Origin: Talpa occidentalis
Taxonomy: Eukaryota > Chordata > Mammalia > Eulipotyphla > Talpidae
DNA: 64,000 nt
Assembly: GCF_014898055.3 (NCBI RefSeq)
Contig: NW_023601104.1
Coordinates: forward strand, 74,569,106 to 74,633,105
Direction of reading: 5' to 3'
A model generated the notes under the pieces. The model did no database searches. It was not told the origin of the DNA and worked only from the letters and a program-made list of their open reading frames with translations. A program made the position numbers and the translations under genes. How positions within the stretch are numbered: the stretch's first letter is position 1; each line of letters begins with the position of its first letter. Positions 33,558 through 42,240 of this stretch are shown here, piece by piece.

Positions 33558-33959
33558 TGTAGGGTAAGGTAAAAGGTATCAGGCTTTTCTGCCCTCCCGC
33601 CATCAGGATAGATGAGGGAACCCCGTGATCCTGAATGCATTCCTGATGGCAGGCATCTGGAGTGGGTACACCTGCGCTAAGACTGTGCTTTTAAGGGCGG
33701 CATCACAGGGACTCAAGAAGCCGAGAAAGCAGCAGCAGAAGCCGAAGAGAAGCTGAGATCACCAGAGAGCCCAGATAGAGTGAGGATTTGCTGGGGGCTG
33801 GGAGGCCTGCCAGCCTCCCGGCCCCCCAGCACCCCTGCCTGCCATATGCCTGATGAATCCCAATAAAAGACCTGCAAAAAAGCCATTGAGGACTCTGACT
33901 CCTCCTTTACCCGGTCTGCATGGGATCAGAAAACCTGCACTGTCATTCTGCCCCTTACA
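33558..33959 (+). mobile_element. Solo LTR 2, same family, opposite orientation
   Basis: Starts TGTAGGGTAAGG, ends CCCTTACA; 5 bp duplication CTGTG at 33553-33557 and 33960-33964. AATAAA at 33862-33867. Relative to LTR 1 it lacks about 20 bp after CTGGAGTGGG and differs in the AGAAGCC-repeat region (AAGCAGCAGCAGAAGCCGA). Own TSD and different breakpoints show an independent insertion, not an inverted duplication. Confidence 0.9.
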
Positions 33960-34593
33960 CTGTGTCTCACCTTTGTGTTTTTGCATTGACTTACCCTCTA
34001 CTAGGATGGTGCTGGTAACTTATTTGCTTGATGCTGTTTGTGTGCTCATTAGCTCCTGGGTGAGACTTTACTGGACACACCAGGCAGCGTGATGAGCTCC
34101 TTTCCCCTCTTTCCCACTTTGATAGTGGTACTTCTGATGCTCTAGTATAACTACCTTATCTGTCTTAATCTTTCCTTTTGATTTTTTTTATTGTGGTCTA
34201 ATTTATCTTCAATGAGTCATATCAATCTTAGGTATATAGTTGATGAATTTGTCATGTCTAATTTTGTACCTGAACTGTGAGCTTTCAGAGTGTAGGAACT
34301 ATATTTTTCTCTTTCTTGTATGTCCAGAGATTTCGATAAGTGCTTGAATGAATGAGTGACCACTGTACCTCAGTATATCCAGTATAGATTTCTCTATGGG
34401 AAAAGTTTTTTTTTTTTTTTTGAAGGACTGCAAAAATAGTAATTGTTTATTGTCATTAGTTTCAAAGTTAAGAGCTACAACCCCAAATATTACTGATTTC
34501 CTTATTGAAATGTGTGAATCCATGAATAAAAAATAAATTTCATCATTTTTATATCCATTTGATAAAATTTTGTTAGAAACTATAAATCTTATG

Positions 34594-34866
34594 GGCCTCC
34601 CTTGGTGGCACAGCAGTTGAGTGCTGGGCTGCGAAGCTGCCCGCAGCCTCTGCAGCGCCCATTAGATCCCCGGCCGCCAGTGAGGGTCCCACATGGCATG
34701 ACAGACCTCTCCTGCCACACCCGCTGCTCCCCTCAGCAGTGTTCTTCGTGTTCTGCCTGTTTTGTTCCCTGCTCTGGCTCTGGTGAATTCTCTCACCCTC
34801 CCACACTTCTGACTGTACTCAATGCTTGTATAAATAAATAAATAAATCTTTAAAAAAAAAAAAAAA
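34594..34866 (+). mobile_element. tRNA-derived SINE, young type
   Basis: 17 bp TSD AAACTATAAATCTTATG at 34577-34593 and 34867-34883. A box TGGCACAGCAG; the B box is damaged (CATTAGATCCCC), so this copy is probably transcriptionally weak. Tail AAATAAATAAATCTTTAAA with a long A run. Confidence 0.96.
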
Positions 34867-34883
34867 AAACTATAAATCTTATG

Positions 34884-35449
34884 ACTTATAGTCAGACAGC
34901 AAAGATAATAAGATTATTCCCTTTTTATTTATTCTTTGTAGAAAAAAATCCTTCCCTTTCCCTTAAATCCCTAAACCTGGGTTTAAATTGCTTAAGAAAT
35001 ACAATGATGTTTAATTTCAAGCTTATTTCTCCCATTAAGAGTTACTGGCATATTAAAAGAAATGGCATTTATGTATTTTTAAAGCTAGATGTCAGAAAAC
35101 TTACTCAGAGTAATTTGATTTAACAAAAGGGTTTATTAGTCTTCCTTGAAAGCTGATCATGAAATCAATACCTTTAATTTATATTATGCCATCAAAGGAA
35201 ATAAACACATTTCCCTATTTAAAATTAGTCTGGCCTAATTATCTTTTCTGTGCTAGAAAACCCAGACTGAAATATCAATACTTTGTACTGATACACGCTT
35301 TAAATTCTTCTTTGTAAAGTATATATGAAAAAACAAATAATAGCACCAAAACGAAATGTTTTCTTCACCGACTTAGATGACCTTATTCCTTCTTAGCTTG
35401 TCTTAGTTTTATTATGTAATCACCTTTCTTCCATTAATTAATCATCTCA
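34884..35449. other. Unannotated interval, repeat-free
   Basis: AT-rich, no named repeat. An 80-residue frame at 34881-35123 has no recognisable domain. The part at 35140-35400 is free of simple repeats. Confidence 0.45.
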
Positions 35450-35540
35450 TTCATTCACACAGTCATTTTTCAATGCCTATTATGTACAAAGTACTTATAC
35501 CTGGGAATACCAAGGTGAGAAGTTCAGATTAAAATTTTAT
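35450..35540 (-). mobile_element. L2 3' terminal fragment
   Basis: AATGCCTATTATGTACAAAG, TACTTATACCTGGGAATACC and AAGGTGAGAAGTTCAG match the reversed L2 3' end. Confidence 0.5.
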
Positions 35541-36156
35541 CTCAACTCTCTGTTTTTTAAAAGTTAATTTTTCTGTGTGGTTAATTTACTCAGCTTAGCA
35601 AGTGTCTACTTATGATGTGTTGTGTTTCAATGCTGTTCAAGATCATAATCCATAATTTCTCTAGAAGTTAGCAATTTATTCCACTGATTTAAATAATGAC
35701 TAATGAATCTTAAGTTCTTGGTGCGTTTAACATTATACATTTCATTAGTATTAATGAAATGGAAGATTCATGCAAGCTCTGCTTTCCTGGGAAATATGTA
35801 CCTCCTTAGTTCTGAATATTATTGCCTAAATGCTTTTAGTTAATGTTATATCTCTGCATGCCTTTAAAAAATATCCTTTTTCAAAAGGATATTATAAATA
35901 CATTATAAATACAAAAAATGTATTTATTAGATAAATGTCATTGTTCATTTTTAGAGGAATTCAGTGGTTTGTTGGCAGAGTTGGTAATAGAAATGTGATT
36001 GTTTAAATCTTCTATTGTATTAAGATGTGAACTAGTGATAAACAGACAAAAATTAATCATATGTGACTTGATCATGGTTTTATAGTGGTCATAGATCTGT
36101 TTTATGGGGACTTGAGTTTCTGTGTTGCAGAGTTTGAAACCTTTACATGATCTGAC
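35541..36156. other. Unannotated interval with a perfect short hairpin
   Basis: An 11 bp inverted repeat, AATATCCTTTT/AAAAGGATATT, with a 2 nt loop at 35870-35893 is followed by TATAAATACATTATAAATAC. The 119-residue minus frame at 35938-36297 runs into the LTR and has no viral or cellular domain I recognise. Confidence 0.5.
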
Positions 36157-36657
36157 TGTTAGGGGGAAAAGGATGTCCCAAAGCAAATTCCATATAGGCT
36201 TTGTCCCAAAGCAAATTCCATATAGGCTTTGTGGACTCCAACCCCACCCCAGGTCAAAGCCAAAGACACTGGGAACTCCAAATCCCATCACCACCAAAGG
36301 GAAGATGGCTGGGACCTGAGGGTGGGGTTAAGCAGGCAGGTGGATACAAAAGGCAGACACGTGGGCTTTGGGGGCTCCCCCATTTTGGCTCTCCACCAGC
36401 TCGCAGCGTCCGGCCAGCTCTGAGAGTAACTTTGGGTTTCCAGGTCATCGGATCAGGTAGGACGCATTAAAGACTTTATTTTCCTATTTTCTCCCTGAGT
36501 TGTACATTTTCCTTATTTCCTTTTCTCTTGTAAATAAACCTTTTATTAACCCTTTGGCGTGTGTCTGTAGTAGAGTATTCTTAAGTCCCTTTAAAGCGCG
36601 CGGGTGAGGACCCACAGCCAGGAACCCATTTAATATCGGGGTTGCTCTATTAGAACA
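36157..36657 (+). mobile_element. Probable solo LTR of a second retroviral family
   Basis: Begins TGTTAGGGGGAAAAGG and ends TTAGAACA (TGTT/AACA inverted ends). GC-rich U3-like part (36240-36420), AATAAA at 36533-36538, and downstream GTCCCTTTAAAGCGCG and TAATATCGGGGTTGC as R/U5. No internal viral sequence. I could not find a matching 4-6 bp TSD, so the ends may be off by a few bases or recombined. Short frames of 64-89 residues across it are incidental. Confidence 0.72.
36177..36232 (+). repeat. 28 bp perfect tandem duplication in the LTR
   Basis: The unit CCCAAAGCAAATTCCATATA plus GGCTTTGT occurs twice back to back (36177-36204, 36205-36232), in what would be the U3 region. Confidence 0.97.
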
Positions 36658-37156
36658 ACCTAATAAAAGATAATTTAAGGCCCTATGATAGGAAACTGTG
36701 TCTAAGTATTAAGTGATATGATTATTTAGTAATTGAAGTGAGAAATGTCAGGTTCTTCCTTTAGTTTACATCTGTCATGGGCATGGGGAAAATAATTCTT
36801 AGAATCAGGTCTTGTGTCCATCTAACTAAAACTGAAGAAACACTGGAAGTTTCTTGGAATGTAATTTTCTATGGAAAAAGATAATGAAGGATCCTTTCTT
36901 CCTTGTCTTCTATGGTCTTTCTTTTGAGAGTCCAGGTTTTGCTCAGAAATAGATTCTTATACTTAGAGAATGCTCAGATTGCTTTATTCTTACCCTGTAA
37001 ATCAAGAAGTAAAGACATTTTCTGCTCTTCTTAAGAGAGTTCTGCCCTCAAGAGAGGGCAGAGAGTATATATCATTAATCACTTGAGAATTGTTTACCAC
37101 TTTAATCTAGAGGGCACTTGCCCATGGCAGGCGGTAAAGTTACCTTGGTTGTTTAA
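36658..37156. other. Unannotated interval
   Basis: No named repeat or coding signal. An imperfect AAGAGAG/CTCTC inverted patch at 37034-37063 is the only structure noticed. Confidence 0.4.
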
Positions 37157-37170
37157 GAATAACCTGAGTG

Positions 37171-37460
37171 GGGCCTCCCCGGTGGCGCAGCGGTTGAGCG
37201 CTGGGTTGCGAAGCTAACCGGCCTCTGCAGCGCCAGTTCGATCCCCGGCTGCTCCCCGGCCACTGGAGGAGGGTCCCACATGGCGCGCAGACCTCTCCTG
37301 CCGCCCGCTGCTCCCCTCAGCAGTGTACTTCAGTCCTTCTGCCTGCTCTGCTCCCCGCACTGGCTCTGGTGAATTCTCTCACCCTCCCGCGCTTCTGACT
37401 GTACCCAGTGCATGTATAAACAAAACAAACAAACAAACAAATAAATAAATAACATGCCTC

Positions 37461-37510
<50 letters not shown>
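37171..37510 (+). mobile_element. Very young tRNA-derived SINE with variant tail and 47 nt poly(A)
   Basis: Near-perfect head (GGGCCTCCCCGGTGGCGCAG) and body with the GCTGCTCCCCGGCCAC loop. 14-15 bp TSD GAATAACCTGAGTGG at 37157-37171 and 37511-37525. The tail reads GTGCATGTATAAACAAAACA, CAAA/TAAA repeats, ACATGCCTCTATAAA, then an uninterrupted A run at 37464-37510. TCTTT is absent. This tail is shared with 18303-18615. Confidence 0.97.
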
Positions 37511-37512
<2 letters not shown>

Positions 37513-37525
37513 ATAACCTGAGTGG

Positions 37526-38670
37526 TTTACTCAGACTGTTCGCAAATGTTTGGACATTATTCAAGGGCTGTCCGAGACTGACCAATTGGCTTTATTTTTC
37601 CTAACTTTTCTCAGATTCACCTTTACACCATCCAATCACATTGAGAGGATCAGGGTTCCCGAAATTGCACCATTACTGACTTTCCAGCCATGTGACATAG
37701 CTTTTCAGACACCAAGTTAAATTTCAACCCAGACATCTCTCTTCAATTCAGGTCGCCTACAGGCTAGTCAAAACCAAGGTCATGTGTTGAGCCAATATAA
37801 GGCGTTTTGTTGGTTGCAATAACTATAATGTTATATTCACTGTGTGAAATATTATACCATGGTTAATCATAAGTTGCAGCTGTTGTGTCCTTTTATTTAT
37901 GAGCCCTTCATTAAGAGGACACAGCAAGGACCACTGCTTAAAAGAAGCCTTTCATGAGGTCTTCCTTTTGGGTACTCAGTCCCCTTTTGGTGTGAGTAGA
38001 GGATATTTCATGCTGATTTACACAAATTACTGAATATTATATGTTGCCCCCCCACCACTACGAAAACAGATTTTTATATTCTGAAATTTAAATGATCAAA
38101 TTGTAATCTTTATGTTTAGCTAATGAGAAGTAGAAATGCTAAGCCAGTGCTTTTCAGATAATTCCCTTCAAGTGATTCCAAACATGATTGGTTCTTAGAC
38201 GTCAGCCACCAATGGTTATTCATGGGCATTCTGAAAACAGATTTTGCTATTCAGGATTCAGGTCATCTGTTTGTAACCATGTTTCTGCTGATGGTAATAT
38301 AAGCAATGAAAGCAGAGCCCTTCTGGCAGCCTTTGTTCCTGCCCTCAGCCTAATGGATGAGACCTTTAAATGTCAGTCTCTCTTTCTACTTTTATATCCT
38401 ACCTTATATTGTGAAAATTCATCTTGTGTGTCCCTCTTGTAAAAAGAGGGGATCATATCCAGGAATTTGAATACGATCATCCTGTGAACACATTTTGGAA
38501 GAGATAACTTATATGAATGGATTTTTTTAACCTAAGTATTCAGTGGTAGGTTATTTTTCAGATTGGCTGATTTGTCTTCTTCAGCTTAAGTAGAACTGTA
38601 ACACTAAAGCTGGTGCTAAAGCTGGACCAAAGTAGCCAGAGCTTTACTTTGAAGTGCTCAACTTGTTTCT
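37526..38670. other. Unannotated interval
   Basis: About 1.1 kb of unique sequence. The 84-residue frame at 38188-38442 lacks any recognised domain. No repeat named. Confidence 0.45.
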
Positions 38671-38685
38671 AGACTTTAAAAGTCA

Positions 38686-38971
38686 GGCCTCCCCAGTGGC
38701 GCAGTGGTTGAATGCTGGGTTGCGAAGCTGCCCGCAGCCTCTGCAGCGCCGGTTCGATCCCCAGGCTCTGGTGAGAGGGTCCCACATGGTGCGCAGACCT
38801 CTCCTGCTGCCCGCTGCTCCCCTCAGCAGTGTACTTTGGTCCTTCTGCCTGTTCTGCTTCCCGCTCTGGCTCTGGTGAATTCTCTCACCCTCCTGCATTT
38901 CTGACTGTACCCAGTGCTTGTATGTATAAACAAACAAACAAACAAACAAATAAATAAATAAATCTTTAAAA
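38686..38971 (+). mobile_element. tRNA-derived SINE, young type with CAAA-expanded tail
   Basis: B box GGTTCGATCCCC intact, head GGCCTCCCCAGTGGCGC. Tail TTGTATGTATAAACAAACAA, then CAAA and TAAA repeats, but it keeps AAATCTTTAAA. So it is intermediate between the ordinary young tail and the variant at 18303 and 37171. TSD AAAAGTCA (38678-38685, 38972-38979) is short. Confidence 0.94.
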
Positions 38972-39019
38972 AAAAGTCACAGTTATTTTTTACCAATAGA
39001 TATTTGGTGGGATCAGTCA

Positions 39020-39430
39020 TCTGAGCTTTTGCTCTTCACTTAATGATCCCTCCTCAACTCTCAGTTCCAGTCCACAGGTTTCTTGTGGATCCCTGCATAT
39101 GGCATGTATCTGCATATCTTCACGCCTTGGGCTTTGCTTTACTCCAGACTGGTATTCTTCTCTCATCTCCTTCTATAATACTTCACATCCTTTAAGACAA
39201 GTTTCAAATGCTACTTCTATCATTAAGTTCCCCCCAGCCCCCTACTTTTGAGATGGATATAAATGCTGCTCCTTGCACCCCCTAGTCCTGTCATGAGACA
39301 CTTATATTTTGTGTTTTAATTGGCTTGGTGCACGCTGTCCTTCTCTGGGAGAGGTAAACCCACTGAGGACCAGAACCATAGCTTCAGGCAGCATCTCAGA
39401 GATGGGCTTGGTACATAGCTGTACCCATCT
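39020..39430 (+). mobile_element. L2 LINE 3' end
   Basis: TTCACGCCTTGGGCTTTGCT (for the GCCTTTGCACATGCT region), ATACTTCACATCCTTTAAGA, CAAGTTTCAAATGCTACTTC, AGTTCCCCCCAGCC, CCCACTGAGGACCAGAACCA and GAGATGGGCTTGGTACATAG are in L2 order. Confidence 0.72.
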
Positions 39431-40284
39431 CTCGTTTTCTCATAAGACACTGAAACAGTGATATTTGGATTTCTGAGAACTACTATGGGAAAAGACTAAG
39501 ACGCTGATAGTGAAACACTGTCTAATTCAAAATTCTCTTAAAAATAATTGGTATTGTTCTCAAATGAATCCCTCGAGTATTTAGTGACACATGTGTGACA
39601 TAACAATTTGTGTTTTTCTAAGATACCTCAAAATTAAAATGGATAGTTGGCCAGAATAAAAGGTGATTTCTGTCTCCTGACTGTTTTGACCACGTCAGGT
39701 TGAGGCAAGAGTGCCAAGGAATGTTTCTGACTAAACTTGTTTGTTTAGGCCTCCTTCAAGCTTCTTAACCCCAGACTTCCTCTCTGTTTGTATTCACCTT
39801 TTCAATGTTCTTCTTGTGCGGGATGTCATGTTAGCTGTTCAAGATCATAGGGATCATACTCACTAGACCAGCAGTAGTCTGTCTGTGAAATCACATGCAC
39901 TGGACAGTTACTACCAGGAACTCGGGGAAATGGCTTGGGACATTAAAACAAACAAACTAACTAAGAGGGCTATCTGGGCCCAAAGGAACAGACTTACTGG
40001 ATTTGTTTAAAGTATTAAGCTTATGAGTTACACTTTCCCCCTTTGTAGAACAGATAAAAATCTTCATTTGAGGAACATTTCAACATCACTGCTGCAAGCA
40101 GAACTTACAATGGAAAATGTTTTTCATTTTGGAAAGAAGCAATTGCTATTTTGTAATGGAAGACTAGGATGGCTGAAGATAAAACTTGCATGAAAGACCA
40201 ACACAACTTGATGAAGGGAGCAGAATCAAGTTTAACAACCTTAAAATCAGATCTCATTTTACTCGTAGTGGTAGTCCAGCCAAG
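39431..40284. other. Unannotated interval
   Basis: About 0.85 kb; no repeat or coding signal recognised. Confidence 0.4.
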
Positions 40285-40420
40285 AAATATTAAGTGTCTG
40301 CTGTGTTCAAGACTACTAAGCATGATGACAGCACAGTAAAAGTAGAAGACTCAATGTCTGCCCTCGAGGAGCGGACATTGACCAGACAACTCATATGTAG
40401 CAAGAGCCACAGAGAGTGTT
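40285..40420 (-). mobile_element. L2 3' terminal fragment
   Basis: TTAAGTGTCTGCTGTGTTCA, then GATGACAGCACAGTAAAAG and TGTCTGCCCTCGAGGAGC match the reversed L2 end (GTGCCAGGCACTG ... CCCTCAAGGAGCT). Confidence 0.65.
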
Positions 40421-40864
40421 GTCAGGCATGGTTATTTACAAAGCAGAAAGCTGGGGATCCTCTGCTAGGTGACTTTGGATTTCTTTGATAGTCTCCATGA
40501 ATCATCTCTTTTTTTTTAAACTGAGAGTATATCCTTGCTCTACCATGAGTAATGTTTAGATTATGAAATAACTTTGAGTCACTTGTAATTCTGGAACCAT
40601 AGAGTAAGGGTGAGATAAGACAGTATGGTAGAAAAGAACTCTTGAAGATTTATTAGTACTTTTCAGTAAAAGGAGTAAAATGCTTTACTAGTATTAGTAT
40701 AATGAAAGATTTTCTTCTAGTTTTATAAAATGTGACTTCTGATTAATAAGTGGCATCTTATAAGAAAAGCCTCCCCAAGTCAATTTGTTATCCCTTGACT
40801 TGAAGAAATATAGGACATTTCATTTTTCCATGGGACTGGTTACTTTTTATTTTTATTTTACTTC
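40421..40864. other. Unannotated interval
   Basis: AT-rich sequence between two L2 ends; nothing recognised. Confidence 0.4.
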
Positions 40865-40985
40865 ATTCATTAACTCATTCAGCACATAATTCTGAGCATG
40901 AACTACTAGTGCAGATCCTGTGATGGGACCTGGTAATATAAAGTAGATGAATAGATGGGCTCTATCCCTAAAAGTTTATGAGGGG
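40865..40985 (-). mobile_element. L2 3' terminal fragment
   Basis: TTCATTAACTCATTCAGCAC, AGTGCAGATCCTGTGATGGG, ACCTGGTAATATAAAGTAGA and TCTATCCCTAAAAGTTTATG match a second reversed L2 end. Confidence 0.6.
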
Positions 40986-41089
40986 ACTGAAGAAACAAGG
41001 GAAAAAATATGTTTATACTGTATTAAATAGGTAGAATATATATTTTTTCTATAGTTAAATTCAAGGAAAACTAGAATTTCAGTTAGATT

Positions 41090-41344
41090 TATTGTGTCAT
41101 CTTCATCCATTTATTTGCTCACTAATTTGTTCATTTTTCAAATTAATGGGTTCTAGAAACCCTAGTCATCCTGAAATCTCCCTTTCACTTGCCCTCAAAA
41201 TACAAACAATCCCCAGCCCTCTCAAATGTCTGGCTCCAGGATATGAGTTGAATCTGTCCACTTTACAACGTATTTACTATCTTGGCTATTTCATTCACCT
41301 CCTAATTGGTCTCCCAGTTTTCACTATAGAGTCTTTCTAGTGAG
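41090..41344 (+). mobile_element. L2 LINE fragment
   Basis: TCTGGCTCCAGGATATGAG, CTTGGCTATTTCATTCACCT and CTAATTGGTCTCCCAGTTTT resemble the L2 region with CTCCTAACTGGTCTCCCTGC. Confidence 0.5.
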
Positions 41345-41595
41345 TAGCTTTCAAAAATTTTTTGACAACGACTCACAATAAAAAATATTCATGATACCCT
41401 CTTTACACATCCGTGTGTGTATACTGTGTATCTATAAATAAATCTGAAACACAAGGTTCATAAAATAATAGAACCTTTTCTCTGTTGGATGCATTTTGAT
41501 ATTTTTTAAAAATTCTATTTTCTCTCTTTTAATTCTGCCCATGATCAACTAAATTCATTTCACAGTCCACTAATGGGTTGAAACATAGCATTCCT
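41345..41595 (+). mobile_element. Possible ancient hAT-type remnant
   Basis: TTTTTTGACAACGACTCACA, AATAAATCTGAAACACAAGG, TTCATAAAATAATAGAACC and the closing CACAGTCCACTAATGGGTTG recall a mammalian non-autonomous DNA transposon with 'ACTAATGGGT' near its end. Family not named. Confidence 0.4.
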
Positions 41596-41989
41596 ATAAT
41601 AATATCACTGCTGATGTTACCTATACTTTGAAGCCTTCTAATGCTGAGGAAATAACTGTTACACAAAATAGCCTATTCCTCTTTAAAAATTTTTGTTGAG
41701 TTATTTTTCTGCCCTTCGGACTCATGAAAAGAAGTTTGTTCTCTCTTGCACAGAACCACTGTCCAACTATTTGCAGATAGCTAACCTGTCTAAGAAGTTC
41801 CTCTCTCCCAGTCAAAACAATTCTAGTTTCTTTAGTTATTCCTCATGTAACAATACTTCTACCTCCTTTATCTTCCTGTCTCTCTTTTGACATGCTCCCG
41901 TTTTTCTGTGTTGCTTCTAAAACTTGGCATCTCGAAGGGATGTAGCCGTCCAGCAGAAGCTAGACCAGTGCAGCACACAGGGGGACTAT
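41596..41989. other. Unannotated interval
   Basis: May be the upstream continuation of the L3 below but too eroded to align. Frames of about 65 residues have no domain. Confidence 0.35.
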
Positions 41990-42240
41990 TTACTCCCCAC
42001 CCCCAACTCTGAACACACTCTGCTTCTGTTAATCTGACCTTAAATTGCATTGGATTTTTCAGCAGCCAATTCACATGTTAGCTCATATATGTTCATAGTC
42101 AACTAGAATCCTAGGTCTTTCTCACTTTTGTTCAGTGTGGTCATCTACCTATCCTGAATTTAAGCTTGTAATAATTTTCTTGCTTGTATCCATGTAATAG
42201 GTTTTTACATTTATTCCCATTCGGTCTCATTTTATTAACT
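41990..42240 (+). mobile_element. L3/CR1 LINE 3' end
   Basis: TTAAATTGCATTGGATTTTT, CAGCAGCCAATTCACATGTT, AGCTCATATATGTTCATAGT and CAACTAGAATCCTAGGTCTT closely follow the L3 (CR1) 3' end, where the TTGGCTCATATTGAG and GTCCACTAGGACCCCTAG motifs occur. Confidence 0.68.

Larger units (their letters stand above)
32975..34365 (+). mobile_element. L2 LINE 3' end broken by two solo LTRs
   Basis: L2 pieces: AAAAACTCTTCAACTTCTCA, GGGTAGAATCTAAATCAGTA, CACCTCTCCAACCTCCAGGC, the 55 bp spacer 33503-33557, TGTGTCTCACCTTTGTGTTT and the terminal GAACTGTGAGCTTTCAGAG to TGCTTGAATGAATGAG. Removing both LTRs and one TSD of each restores a collinear L2. An additional AT-rich stretch at about 34183-34270 may be an antisense L1 scrap. 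Confidence 0.72.

Noticed and set aside
33083..33959. Inverted duplication of a single LTR
   Set aside because: Each LTR has its own 5 bp TSD and the spacer and flanks are collinear L2, which an inverted duplication would not give.
35938..36297. 119-residue minus frame running into the LTR
   Set aside because: No retroviral or cellular domain; it mixes unique flank and LTR sequence.
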